A DNA stretch of 52,188 nucleotides, taken from NCBI GenBank assembly GCA_015222055.1, contig JADFUR010000032.1, positions 1 to 52,188 of the forward strand. Reading direction: 5' to 3'. The position numbers and the translations under genes were made by a program. Of the stretch, positions 36,152 through 44,554 are shown in pieces (the stretch's first letter is position 1; each line of letters opens with the position of its first letter). The DNA comes from Bacteroidota bacterium. GTDB taxonomy: Bacteria; Bacteroidota; Bacteroidia; Bacteroidales; B39-G9. The notes beneath the pieces are model-generated. The model did not search any database and was not told the DNA's origin. It worked only from the letters and a program-made list of their open reading frames with translations.

Positions 36152-36199
36152 TTATTCGATTGGAATGATTTAAGACAAAAAATTATTCTAATCGAATAA
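36152..36199. promoter_or_regulatory. Inverted repeat upstream of the secreted-protein gene
   Basis: TTATTCGATTGGAATGATT (36152-36170) pairs with AATTATTCTAATCGAATAA (36181-36199), with 17 of 19 positions matching. It starts 25 bases before the ATG. It could be an operator or a transcribed hairpin. Confidence 0.4.
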
Positions 36200-36242
36200 G
36201 TATAAGTAAAGCGATTGTTCATTTGCTAAAATACAAGTAATA

Positions 36243-36289
36243 TGGAATATAACAATAGAACAATTAAACAATTTGACAATGCTAAAGCT
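36243..36289 (+). repeat. AACAATTnAACAATT-type repeat
   Basis: Degenerate tandem units (AATATAACAATAGAACAATT, AAACAATTTGACAATG) are of the same kind as those at 8335, 17810 and 18041. Confidence 0.45.
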
Positions 36290-36331
36290 AAATATATTTT
36301 TTATTGCATCCATGAAATACCATTATAGATA

Positions 36332-37421
36332 CTATTTGCCACCAAATTCCATCAGAAAAGCTTTCATAAAATTATTTAAATCTCCATCTAAAACCGATTG
36401 AACATCTGAAGTTTGATATGAAGTTCTTACATCTTTAATCATTTTATAAGGATGCAAAACATAACTTCTTATTTGCGATCCCCATTCAATTTTCTTTTTT
36501 TCTCCTTCAATTTTATCTTTTTCGTCTTGTTTTTTTCTCAGTTCTAATTCATATAACTGTGATTTTAAAAGCCTTATTGCATTTTCTTTATTTTTAAGTT
36601 GAGAACGTGTTTCTGTATTTTCAACAACAATACCTGTTGGCTTATGATGTACCCTAACACCTGTCTCAACTTTATTTACGTTTTGTCCACCTGCACCTCC
36701 TGAACGAAATGTGTCCCAGCTTATGTCAGCAGGGTTTATAACAATTTTGATTGTTTCGTCAACCACAGGTGAAACAAAAACCGAGGCAAATGTTGTTTGC
36801 CTTTTATTATTTGCATTAAATGGTGATAAGCGAACCAAACGATGAATGCCACTTTCGCTTTTTAGATAACCATAAGCAAAATCGCCAATAAATTCGAGGG
36901 TTACCGATTTTACACCAACTTCATCACCTTGCTGATAATCAATTTGTTTTACTTTGCATTTGTTTCGTTCACCCCAACGAATATACATTCGCATAAGCAT
37001 GTCTGTCCAATCTAAACTTTCTGTTCCGCCTGCTCCTGAATTAATTTTTAACAACGCTCCTAATTTGTCTTCTTTTTTTTGGAGCATATTTTTTAATTCT
37101 AATTCCTCAATAAGCTTAATGGTGATGTTATATTGTTCAGAAACTTCTTCTTCACTGGCTTCTTTTTGGTTAAAAAAATCAATAAGTACAGTTAAATCGT
37201 TAAACTCATTATTGATTTTTTTATAAGCTGTTGTCCAATTTTTGAGACTTGTTATATATTTTAATTTTTCTTCAGCTTTTTTAGGCTTATCCCAGAAGTC
37301 GGGGGCTTGTGTTTTTATTTCTTCTTCTTCTATCTCAACATTTTTACTTTCAATGTCAAAGATACCTCCTCAACGCATCGATGCGTTTTTCAGTTGTCTT
37401 TATTTGTTCTTTATAAATCAT
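36332..37421 (-). CDS. prfB: Peptide chain release factor 2, with programmed +1 frameshift
   Basis: RF2 recognises UGA and UAA stop codons. The gene starts at ATG 37421 and the first 21 codons end in CTT (37361-37359), followed by in-frame TGA (37358-37356). An AGGAGG sits 3 bases before CTT, exactly the arrangement of the classical RF2 frameshift site (SD-like, CUU, UGA, C). Skipping the T at 37358 continues the protein to the TAG at 36332, giving 362 residues. The downstream part has the GGQ motif ([16 protein letters not shown]) and the segment around [18 protein letters not shown]. Frameshifting rises when RF2 is scarce, so the gene is self-regulated. prmC, which methylates the GGQ glutamine, is 840 bases upstream on the same strand. 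Confidence 0.95.
37355..37370 (-). promoter_or_regulatory. prfB programmed frameshift site with internal Shine-Dalgarno
   Basis: On the minus strand the order is AGGAGG (37370-37365), TAT, CTT, TGA, C. The spacing equals that of the E. coli site. Confidence 0.92.
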
Positions 37422-37510
37422 ATGTTTTTGTGTTTTATTTGTATTCAGTTATTTAAATTGCTTTATTATTGTTCCTCATTTGGCTTCGCCGTCATTTTTT
37501 TTTAGACACA

Positions 37511-37580
37511 GATTTACACTAATTTTTTATGTTTTTTTTTAACAAATGTAATTGATAAAGAATAAAAATTTGTGTAAATC
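37511..37580. repeat. Inverted repeat of the GATTTACACTAATTTTT type
   Basis: GATTTACACTAATTTTT (37511-37527) and AAAAATTTGTGTAAATC (37564-37580) are inverted copies with one mismatch. They lie in the 292-base gap between prfB and recX, which holds no gene that I can see. Confidence 0.6.
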
Positions 37581-37713
37581 ATAATAATCATAACAAATCT
37601 AGGTCTAATTCATTCCGAAAATTGAAAGTCACAGACACAACCTCATTGTGTGCTAAAAACTTATCATGAACATTTCATTTATTTTAAGTTCAAATGTATA
37701 AAACAAACATATT

Positions 37714-38172
37714 TTATACAAATTTATCAATTGTTTTAAAAATTAAATCTTTTTCAAATCCTCTGCTTTCTGCAAATCTTAATAATTTATTTTTTAATTC
37801 ATAGTCGTTTTCATATTTAATAAGTTTTTGTTTTTTCTGTATTTCTTTTTCTAATGTTTTTATATATTCTTTATTGTCAATCTCATTTAGTGCTGCGTAA
37901 ATATATTTTTCGGGAATGCTTTTTTGTCGAAGAGTAAAACGTATTTTTATTTTTCCCCATTTGTTAAATCGAAATTTATCTCTAACATAGAATGATGAAT
38001 AGCGTTTTTCATCAATAAATTTATCTTTTTCAAGACTATTAATAATTCTATTGATAGAATCGGATTTTTGTTCCCAGTCAATTAATTTTTTTTTAATATC
38101 AAATTTGCATTTTTCTTGTTTGCTACAAATAAGAGATGCCTTTTTTAACGCTTTTTCTTCTGAAATATACAT
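37714..38172 (-). CDS. recX: Regulatory protein RecX
   Basis: This 152-residue, helix-rich basic protein is of the RecX family, which binds RecA filaments and limits their activity. The pattern is three-helix modules: ALKKASLICSKQEKCKFDIKKKL, then IINSLEKDKFIDEKRYSSFYVRDKFRFNKWG and RFTLRQKSIPEKYIYAAL. recA is not in the window. The start is preceded on the coding strand by degenerate AACTTTA repeats. Confidence 0.88.
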   Translation of the reverse strand: MYISEEKALKKASLICSKQEKCKFDIKKKLIDWEQKSDSINRIINSLEKDKFIDEKRYSSFYVRDKFRFNKWGKIKIRFTLRQKSIPEKYIYAALNEIDNKEYIKTLEKEIQKKQKLIKYENDYELKNKLLRFAESRGFEKDLIFKTIDKFV

Positions 38173-38232
38173 GAGAAGTTCATAAAGTTAGAAAATTAAA
38201 AGTTCATAAAGTTGTAAAGTTGAAAGTTTATA
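38173..38232 (-). repeat. Degenerate AACTTTA repeat ahead of recX
   Basis: Read on the minus strand toward the recX start: TTTCAAC, TTTACAAC, TTTATGAAC, then TTTATGAAC again after an insertion. It is the same repeat family as at nqrC and nqrF and again abuts a start codon. Confidence 0.55.
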
Positions 38233-38259
38233 TATTTATTCCTAATTTTTAATTCGTAA

Positions 38260-39144
38260 TTAATCAAATTCAGCTCTTACCATCCGGTTTTTATCATTAA
38301 TATCTTTCTTTACAATAATATTTTCAAATCCTTTATTATTCAATAAATCTGTAAGATTTTTAGCTAAATATTCATTTATCTCAAAATATAGTTTTCCATT
38401 AGTTTTTAAATTATCAATTGCAAAATCAGCAATAGCATCATAAAAAATTAAAGCATTATTATCGGCAACAAAAAGTGCAGTGTGTGGTTCGTAATCGACA
38501 ACATTTTTGTCCATTACTTTTTTTTCCAATTCTCTAACATAAGGAGGATTACTGACAATAATATCAAATTTATTTGAATATTTTGTTTTATTATAACTCA
38601 AAATATCATCATTAATAAAACTGATATTAGCATTATTTAATTGGGCGTTTTTTTTTGCAATAGCTAAAGCTCCTTCATATTTATCAACAGCATTTATCCG
38701 AGAATTTAATATGTTTTTTGCCAGAGCAATGGCAATGCACCCACTACCTGTCCCAATATCCAGTATATCAATATTTTGCTTTGTAACAGTGTCGTCAATT
38801 ATCCATTTCACAAGCTCTTCGGTTTCAGGTCGCGGAATCAATACTTCGGGAGAAATCCTAAATTTAAGTTCGTAAAATTCCGTCTCTCCTATAATGTATT
38901 GAATAGGTTTGTGCTTTTTTAATTGTTCTACAATCTTTATTATTTGTATTTTTGTGTGATTTGTTAATTCAGTATCTGTTTTAATAATAATGTCAATCTT
39001 TGAAAAATTTATTAAGTGTTGAAAAATAATATTTGTGAAACTCTGTATTTCATGATTGTTATAGATGCTTTTTAATTCTGTTTTAATATAAATTAAAGCA
39101 TCGTTAAGATTTTTTATTTGATTGATATTATATGAATTGCTCAT
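38260..39144 (-). CDS. prmC: Release factor glutamine N5-methyltransferase
   Basis: This 294-residue SAM-dependent enzyme methylates the Gln of the GGQ motif in RF1 and RF2. The catalytic NPPYVRELE and the SAM-binding DIGTGSGCIAIALAK are intact, and the N-terminal helical domain ends at IPRPETEELVKWI. It is located near its substrate gene prfB. It is divergent from ribD with only 25 bases between starts, and a TAATTTTG element (39156-39149) so close to the ATG suggests a nearly leaderless mRNA. Confidence 0.95.
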   Translation of the reverse strand: MSNSYNINQIKNLNDALIYIKTELKSIYNNHEIQSFTNIIFQHLINFSKIDIIIKTDTELTNHTKIQIIKIVEQLKKHKPIQYIIGETEFYELKFRISPEVLIPRPETEELVKWIIDDTVTKQNIDILDIGTGSGCIAIALAKNILNSRINAVDKYEGALAIAKKNAQLNNANISFINDDILSYNKTKYSNKFDIIVSNPPYVRELEKKVMDKNVVDYEPHTALFVADNNALIFYDAIADFAIDNLKTNGKLYFEINEYLAKNLTDLLNNKGFENIIVKKDINDKNRMVRAEFD

Positions 39145-39169
39145 TTTCCAAAATTAAAGATATAGGTTT

Positions 39170-40228
39170 ATGAAACCAAAAAATATAGATAAAATATTTA
39201 TGTCGCGATGTCATGATTTGGCACGATTGGGAATTTCTCAAACAGCACCAAATCCAATGGTTGGATGTGTAATTGTTTGCGAGGGAAAAATTATTGGAGA
39301 GGGTTATCATCGCAAATGCGGAGAAGCTCACGCAGAAGTAAATGCAATAAACTCTGTTTCTAATCACGAATTATTAAAAAAATCGACCTTGTATGTTAGT
39401 TTAGAGCCATGTTCTCATTTTGGGAAAACACCTCCTTGTTCCGATTTAATTATCAGCAAGAAAATTCAAAGAGTCGTTGTTGGTTGTGTCGATAGTTTTT
39501 CGCAAGTAGCGGGGCGAGGAATTAAAAAACTCAAGCAAGCAGGATGTGATGTAACGGTTGGTGTGCTTGAGAAAGAAAGCAGGGAATTAAACAAAAGATT
39601 TTTTACATTTAACGAAAAGAAAAGACCATATATAATTTTAAAATGGGCTCAAACACTAGACGGGTTTATTGATGTAATAAGAACGGAAAAAAATCCTATT
39701 GAACCAACATGGATAACAAACGAGCATTCACGAATGTTAGTACATAAATGGCGTAGCCACGAAGATGCAATAATGGTTGGTACTAACACAGCAAAGAAAG
39801 ATAATCCGTCGTTAAATATAAGAGATTGGACTGGTGTAAATCCAATAAGAATTGTACTCGACAGGCAATTGAGATTAAGTGAAAATTTAAATCTTTTAGA
39901 TAAAAAAATTAAAACAATTGTTTTTACTGAAAAAGATAAAAAGTCAATGAATAATATTGACTACCAAAAAATTGATTTTGATAAAAATATTATCCCACAA
40001 ATATTAGATTATTTATTTCAAATTAATGTTCAATCAGTAATAATTGAAGGTGGAGAAAAATTAATTATGAGTTTCGTAAATCAAAATATATGGGATGAGG
40101 CAAGAGTGTTTGTGGGTAATAAATTTTTTTATAATGGAATAAAAGCACCAAAGGTTAATCGTGACTTTTCGTACGAAGAAGATATGCTTGATAGCAAGCT
40201 CTTTGTATATAGAAATATTGAAAATTAG
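39170..40228 (+). CDS. ribD: Bifunctional riboflavin deaminase/reductase
   Basis: This 352-residue enzyme carries out two early steps of riboflavin synthesis. The N-terminal deaminase domain shows the zinc site HAEVNAI and SLEPCSHFGKTPPCSDLI. The C-terminal reductase starts at KRPYIILKWAQTLDGFIDV and has the NADPH-binding IIEGGEKLIMSFV. The length is normal. No other rib genes or FMN riboswitch are adjacent. The riboflavin product feeds the FMN needed by the Na+-NQR, though this link is only metabolic. Confidence 0.95.
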   Translation: MKPKNIDKIFMSRCHDLARLGISQTAPNPMVGCVIVCEGKIIGEGYHRKCGEAHAEVNAINSVSNHELLKKSTLYVSLEPCSHFGKTPPCSDLIISKKIQRVVVGCVDSFSQVAGRGIKKLKQAGCDVTVGVLEKESRELNKRFFTFNEKKRPYIILKWAQTLDGFIDVIRTEKNPIEPTWITNEHSRMLVHKWRSHEDAIMVGTNTAKKDNPSLNIRDWTGVNPIRIVLDRQLRLSENLNLLDKKIKTIVFTEKDKKSMNNIDYQKIDFDKNIIPQILDYLFQINVQSVIIEGGEKLIMSFVNQNIWDEARVFVGNKFFYNGIKAPKVNRDFSYEEDMLDSKLFVYRNIEN

Positions 40229-40244
40229 TTTGTTATAAGCAACT

Positions 40245-40280
40245 AAAACAGTAAATTTGGATATATAAATTTACTGTTTT
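40245..40280 (+). terminator. Terminator-like hairpin after ribD
   Basis: The arms AAAACAGTAAATTT and AAATTTACTGTTTT form a perfect 14-base stem ending in TTTT, 17 bases after the ribD stop. Confidence 0.65.
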
Positions 40281-40321
40281 AAAACGGCTATATATATTTA
40301 ATTAAATATCAGAAGGTTAAT

Positions 40322-41062
40322 ATGAATGTTCAAATAACAAGAAAATGTCAAATACTGTTTTTTATTGTTTTTAGTTTGTTTATTAATAATAATTTGATTT
40401 CCCAGACGATTAGAGGAAATAATAATGTTGTAAAAAAAGAACGAGAAGTATCACAATTTTCAGGAATAACGATAAGTGGAATTTTTGATGTTTATATCTC
40501 TCAAGGAGACAAAGAGAAATTAATAATTGAAACGGATGACAATATACAAAAATATATTATTACTGATGTGCGAAAAGGAATTCTCAATCTTCAGCTAACA
40601 GACAATGTTAAACGATTAAAAATTTTAAATGTATATATTACAGTAAAAGAATTGGAAAGTTTAATTATTCTTGGAGGTAATAATGTTATTGTAAGTTCAG
40701 CTTTAACGACCGATGAATTAGAGGTTTATTTAGGAGGAGAGTCAAACTTGTCACTAAATGTGTTGGCAAAAAAAATGGAATGTGATATTACTGATGCTGG
40801 CATTGCAAATTTTAATGGAAAAGTTGATTTTTTTGATGTGAGAATATCTGACGACGCTGAGTTAAATGCTTTTGACTTGCAAGTTGATGTGTGTAAACTC
40901 AAAGCTAGTGGCTTTTCTCAAGCCAAAATTAATGTTATCAACAAACTTGACATGATTGTTACAGGAGACTGTAATGTGTATTATAAGGGTAGCCCTGAAA
41001 TTCATAATAGAGTTTTTTCAGGTGGAGGCTTTGTTATTAAAAGAAAACTAGAAGTAGAATAA
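40322..41062 (+). CDS. Head-GIN domain exported protein (DUF2807)
   Basis: This 246-residue protein has a signal peptide (cleavage near LISQT) and a right-handed beta-helix-like putative auto-transporter adhesin domain. It contains the family phrases FSGITISGIFDVYISQGDKEKL and ELESLIILGGNNVIVSSAL, then KASGFSQAKINVI and VTGDCNVYYKGSPEI. The function is unknown; such proteins are periplasmic or surface-located. It opens a run of small envelope genes. Confidence 0.88.
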   Translation: MNVQITRKCQILFFIVFSLFINNNLISQTIRGNNNVVKKEREVSQFSGITISGIFDVYISQGDKEKLIIETDDNIQKYIITDVRKGILNLQLTDNVKRLKILNVYITVKELESLIILGGNNVIVSSALTTDELEVYLGGESNLSLNVLAKKMECDITDAGIANFNGKVDFFDVRISDDAELNAFDLQVDVCKLKASGFSQAKINVINKLDMIVTGDCNVYYKGSPEIHNRVFSGGGFVIKRKLEVE

Positions 41063-41123
41063 ATAGCTAAATTATAGTTATTAACTAACAGCTTAAAAAT
41101 ATTTATTTATTTATTACACCAAG

Positions 41124-41147
41124 GGGAATTATTATATAATGAAATTT
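41124..41147. repeat. 24-base block identical to 16267-16290
   Basis: The block starts GGGAATTATTATATAATG and ends GAAATTT, with an internal ATTATATAAT palindrome. As in the nqrC-nqrD gap, AATTCGTAATTTTTAATT-type sequence lies close by. Confidence 0.7.
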
Positions 41148-41217
41148 GAAAGTATCATTAAAATCGTAAAAAGTTCAAATATCCATAATTCGTAATTTTT
41201 AATTAAATAATAAACAC

Positions 41218-41745
41218 ATGAAAAAAGGATTGTTTTTTATTTTTCTATCTTTATTATTAATTTTTGTAAATTTTTCTATATTTGGGCAAGATTTAAATAA
41301 AATAATTGTTGACCCAAAAACTAAAGCAAATATGTTGATTGGTTACTGCTCAAGAGAAGGTTTAAAGTCTGAGCCATTTAATGAATGGTTTAAAGAGGAA
41401 TATGATAATTATATTGTTGATACATTAAGCCTTGATTCAATTTCAAAAGAAAAATTTAAAAATTTAAGCATATTAATTATAATGGGCACATGGTGTGGCG
41501 ACAGTAGGAGAGAAGTGCCTCGATTTTATAAAATTATTGATGAATTAAATTTTAATGAACAAAATATTACTCTAATTAATGTGGACAGGAAAATGAAAGT
41601 GTGTGATATTGATATTGACAAGTTCGATATATCCCGTGTTCCAACATTTATTTTTTTTAATAAAGGTGAAGAAATTGGAAGAATAATTGAAACCCCAATT
41701 AACACATTAGAAAAAGATTTAATTGGAATTGTTCCGGTTAAATAA
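41218..41745 (+). CDS. Exported thioredoxin-fold protein with single active-site cysteine
   Basis: This 175-residue protein has a signal peptide (ending SIFGQ) and a thioredoxin fold. The active-site loop reads IIMGTWCGDSRREVPRFYKII, so the second Cys of CxxC is replaced by Ser. The cis-Pro segment is RVPTFIFFNKGEEIGRI. The lone Cys rules out a classical dithiol redox cycle, so it may be a monothiol or binding protein. A DUF4190-like gene follows after 35 bases. Confidence 0.8.
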   Translation: MKKGLFFIFLSLLLIFVNFSIFGQDLNKIIVDPKTKANMLIGYCSREGLKSEPFNEWFKEEYDNYIVDTLSLDSISKEKFKNLSILIIMGTWCGDSRREVPRFYKIIDELNFNEQNITLINVDRKMKVCDIDIDKFDISRVPTFIFFNKGEEIGRIIETPINTLEKDLIGIVPVK

Positions 41746-41780
41746 TTTTAGTTTAACCATTAACCTATAAAATTATTACT

Positions 41781-42284
41781 ATGGAAGAAGTAACGAAAAA
41801 GCAATCAAATGCCGGACAAAGTTTAGGTATTGCCGGATTAGTTCTTGGTATTATTGCATTGATAATATCATTTATACCTTGTTTCGGGTGGTTTGCTCTT
41901 GTGCCGGGAGCTATTGCCATCGTATTAAGTGCAATAGGATTTTCTCAGGCATCAAAATCAGATGCTGCAAAAGGTCTTGTTGTAGCTGCTTTAATAATTT
42001 CAATTGTTGCAACAGTAATAGCAAGCGTTCAAATTGTTTTTTTTGCAGGAGTTGCTAATATCGCAAAAGATAATATTGAGCAAATAGATGATTGGTCGAA
42101 TGAATTTAAAGATCATATTGATGATGATGAAGCCGTTGAAAAACTTGAGAAAGCTTTAGATGAGCTTGAAGAGAATATGGATAGTGCTCATGTTAAAGTG
42201 CATAAAGCGGTGAAATCTGCTAAAAAAGAATTGAAAGAAGCCAAAGAAGAAATGGATGATGCTGCTGAAGTCGAGGAAGATTAA
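41781..42284 (+). CDS. DUF4190-like membrane protein with charged helical tail
   Basis: This 167-residue protein has two or three membrane helices (about 14-60 and 64-92), with the Gly/Ala pattern SLGIAGLVLGIIALIISF of DUF4190-type proteins. An acidic/basic amphipathic helix of about 65 residues (EAVEKLEKALDELEENMDSA) probably forms a coiled coil. Its function is unknown. It is probably co-transcribed with the neighbours at 41218 and 42296. Confidence 0.75.
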   Translation: MEEVTKKQSNAGQSLGIAGLVLGIIALIISFIPCFGWFALVPGAIAIVLSAIGFSQASKSDAAKGLVVAALIISIVATVIASVQIVFFAGVANIAKDNIEQIDDWSNEFKDHIDDDEAVEKLEKALDELEENMDSAHVKVHKAVKSAKKELKEAKEEMDDAAEVEED

Positions 42285-42295
42285 AAAATGTTAAA

Positions 42296-42712
42296 ATGAA
42301 TATTCGCCAGATACTTAGCGAATCATACAATAAAATAAATTTTATATTTACCGGAATTATATTACTTGGTTTTATATATTCCGGTATTTTTTCTGCAAAT
42401 GGTATAAAACACCCAATAAAATTTAGATGTGCCGAGATTTATAATAAACCCTGCGTGAGCACTGGCTTGTCAAGAAGCTTCTCGGAAATTGTTAGGCTTA
42501 ATTTTCATAAAGCAAAAGAATATAACAGTAATGGAATTGCCATTTTCCTTTTTTTCTTTATACAATTTTTTTTAAGAATTATTGTTTCCTTTATTTACAT
42601 AAGTAAAATTATTTCTGAAAAAAAATTAATTTTGCTTGATGTTGGAATATCAATAATTTTATTTATTTTCACTTTCCATAATTTAATATTTTGGGGCATC
42701 AATCCACAATAA
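42296..42712 (+). CDS. DUF2752-like membrane protein
   Basis: This 138-residue protein has three predicted helices. Between the first two lies CAEIYNKPCVSTGLSRSFSE, which resembles the DUF2752 signature (CPGCGLTRAF) with only part of the Cys pattern kept. The function is unknown. The gene starts 11 bases after the DUF4190-like gene. Confidence 0.65.
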   Translation: MNIRQILSESYNKINFIFTGIILLGFIYSGIFSANGIKHPIKFRCAEIYNKPCVSTGLSRSFSEIVRLNFHKAKEYNSNGIAIFLFFFIQFFLRIIVSFIYISKIISEKKLILLDVGISIILFIFTFHNLIFWGINPQ

Positions 42713-42762
42713 TATTAAAGAAATAATTAATTATATTAAATAAGTTTTAACACAAAAAGAAT

Positions 42763-43230
42763 ATGAAAAAAACAATAGTGATTCTCTTAATTTTTATAAC
42801 AGCTTGCACTAGCAAAGTAGAAAAAAGAGTTGTTAGTACTTTTAACGATAATAAGCCTAAAAAAATTGAATATTATAAAATAAAATCGAATAGAAAGATT
42901 GTTGTTAAAGAGGAAGAATATTATTCAAATGGACAACTTAAGATGACAGGTGGCTATTATAAGAATAAAAGAGATGGCAAATGGATTGTATGGTATGAAG
43001 ATGGAAAGAAATGGAGTGAAGGATATTTTAAAAATGGCTTGAGAGATAAAGAATCTACTATTTGGTATGAAAATGGAAACAAGCAAATGCACGGTTTTTA
43101 TAAAAATGGGAAAACAGACAAAACATGGATTTTTTGGAATAAACAGGAAGAGAAAGTTAAGGAAGTTGTTTTTAAAGATGGTGTGAAAATAAAAGAAAAA
43201 AAAATTAACAAGAAAATTCCGTTAGAATAA
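42763..43230 (+). CDS. MORN-repeat (YwqK-like) lipoprotein
   Basis: This 155-residue protein has a lipoprotein signal (ILLIFITAC). It has at least three repeats of the form YxxGxxxxxGxYKNGxxDGxWxxW, for example EDGKKWSEGYFKNGLRD and ENGNKQMHGFYKNGKTD. The YwqK-type label of such repeats as an antitoxin is annotation habit; there is no toxin beside it. The role is unknown, and the location is presumably the envelope. Confidence 0.8.
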   Translation: MKKTIVILLIFITACTSKVEKRVVSTFNDNKPKKIEYYKIKSNRKIVVKEEEYYSNGQLKMTGGYYKNKRDGKWIVWYEDGKKWSEGYFKNGLRDKESTIWYENGNKQMHGFYKNGKTDKTWIFWNKQEEKVKEVVFKDGVKIKEKKINKKIPLE

Positions 43231-43231
43231 T

Positions 43232-43239
43232 TAAATTTG
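43232..43239 (+). promoter_or_regulatory. Candidate -7 promoter element of arcA
   Basis: TAAATTTG matches TAnnTTTG and lies about 40 bases before the arcA ATG. Confidence 0.35.
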
Positions 43240-43278
43240 CAAAATTTTTGTCAATATTTATATTAAAAATAAGGGAAA

Positions 43279-44541
43279 ATGACTAAGAAATTTAATGTAG
43301 AAGTAAAATCAGAAATAGGAGAGCTTGAAGCTGTTATTATACATACACCTGGGAGCGAAGTTGAAAACATGACACCAAAAAACGCTGAACGAGCATTATA
43401 TAGTGACATACTAAATCTGGCAGTTGCACAAAAAGAGTATGCACAATTTAAGTCAGTACTTGATAAACACACTAAAACGTTTCAAGTAAAGGATTTATTA
43501 ACAGATATACTTGATAATGACAGTGTAAAAGAGAAGCTTATTGACGAGATTTTTTTAGCTGAGAATGTTGATGAAGATAAAGATTATATGATTTCTCTTT
43601 CAAATAAGGAGCTTACAAGACAACTTATTGAGGGTGTCGAAATGGAGAAATATAATTTAACAAAATATTTATCAAAAGAACGATATTCAATACGTCCTTT
43701 GCACAATTTCTTTTTTACACGTGATGCTTCAATGTCAGTTTTTAACGAGGTGCTTATTGGTAGAATGGCAAGCAAGGTAAGAGTAAGAGAATCGATAATA
43801 ATGCAAGCGATTTTTGATTATCACCCAAATTTTAATACAAAAACAATTAATTCTGAACAAGAACCGAGTTTTAATGAACAAATACATATTGAAGGAGGAG
43901 ATGTTTTAATTGCAAGGGACGATATTCTTGTTATTGGAACAGGTAACCGTACATCTTACCAAGGAATTGATTTTATTCTTGAGCAGTTTAAAAAAGCAAA
44001 AAAACCAATGCATATCATTGTTCAGGAATTGCCTCATACACCTGAATCATTCATTCATCTTGATATGGTTTTTACTTTTATTGATAAGAATATGTGTATG
44101 GTTTACGAACCATTAATATTGACGCCTAATAAGTATCACACAGTACATATCTCTATTGATAATGGTAAAGTAGTTATTAATCAGGAAATAAATATTATTG
44201 AAGCATTAAAGAAACTTGGCATGTCTTTAAAACCGGTTTTGTGTGGAGGAAAAAAAGATATTTGGATTCAAGAAAGAGAACAGTGGCATAGTGGTGCAAA
44301 CTTTTTTGCAATGGCTCCTGGGAAAATTATTGGATATAGTAGAAATGTTAATACAATTGAAGAACTTAATAAGAATGGTTTTGAAGTAATTAGTGCAAAA
44401 AACATTATTAATGATAAGGTTGATATAAGCAAGATTAATAAGTATGTTGTTACAATAGAGGGCTCTGAGCTAGCACGAGGCGGAGGTGGTGCTCGTTGTA
44501 TGACAATGCCTGTTAGAAGAAAACCCGTTATTTGGAAATAG
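43279..44541 (+). CDS. arcA: Arginine deiminase
   Basis: This 420-residue cytoplasmic enzyme hydrolyses arginine to citrulline and ammonia, the first step of the ATP-yielding arginine deiminase pathway. The catalytic residues are visible: FFTRD, HIEGGDVLI, SFIHLDMVF and the nucleophile Cys407 in RGGGGARCMTMPV. The N-terminus GELEAVIIHTPGSEVENMTP is typical. The usual partners (ornithine carbamoyltransferase, carbamate kinase, arginine/ornithine antiporter) are absent from the window. The RNA methyltransferase gene follows after 13 bases. Confidence 0.96.
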   Translation: MTKKFNVEVKSEIGELEAVIIHTPGSEVENMTPKNAERALYSDILNLAVAQKEYAQFKSVLDKHTKTFQVKDLLTDILDNDSVKEKLIDEIFLAENVDEDKDYMISLSNKELTRQLIEGVEMEKYNLTKYLSKERYSIRPLHNFFFTRDASMSVFNEVLIGRMASKVRVRESIIMQAIFDYHPNFNTKTINSEQEPSFNEQIHIEGGDVLIARDDILVIGTGNRTSYQGIDFILEQFKKAKKPMHIIVQELPHTPESFIHLDMVFTFIDKNMCMVYEPLILTPNKYHTVHISIDNGKVVINQEINIIEALKKLGMSLKPVLCGGKKDIWIQEREQWHSGANFFAMAPGKIIGYSRNVNTIEELNKNGFEVISAKNIINDKVDISKINKYVVTIEGSELARGGGGARCMTMPVRRKPVIWK

Positions 44542-44554
44542 TGTTAACTTTAGG

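Noticed and set aside
36332-37087. A shorter prfB starting at the internal Met at 37087
   Set aside because: The upstream sequence encodes the RF2 N-terminal domain through the frameshift site, so the short version would lack it.
37242-37505. Plus-strand open frame of 87 codons opposite the start of prfB
   Set aside because: It overlaps the RF2 N-terminal region and frameshift site, has a TTG-like start context and no recognisable protein pattern. It is a shadow of prfB and AT-rich leader DNA.
42763-43230. Toxin-antitoxin system from the YwqK-like MORN protein
   Set aside because: The protein is a lipoprotein with MORN-like repeats and no toxin gene lies beside it.
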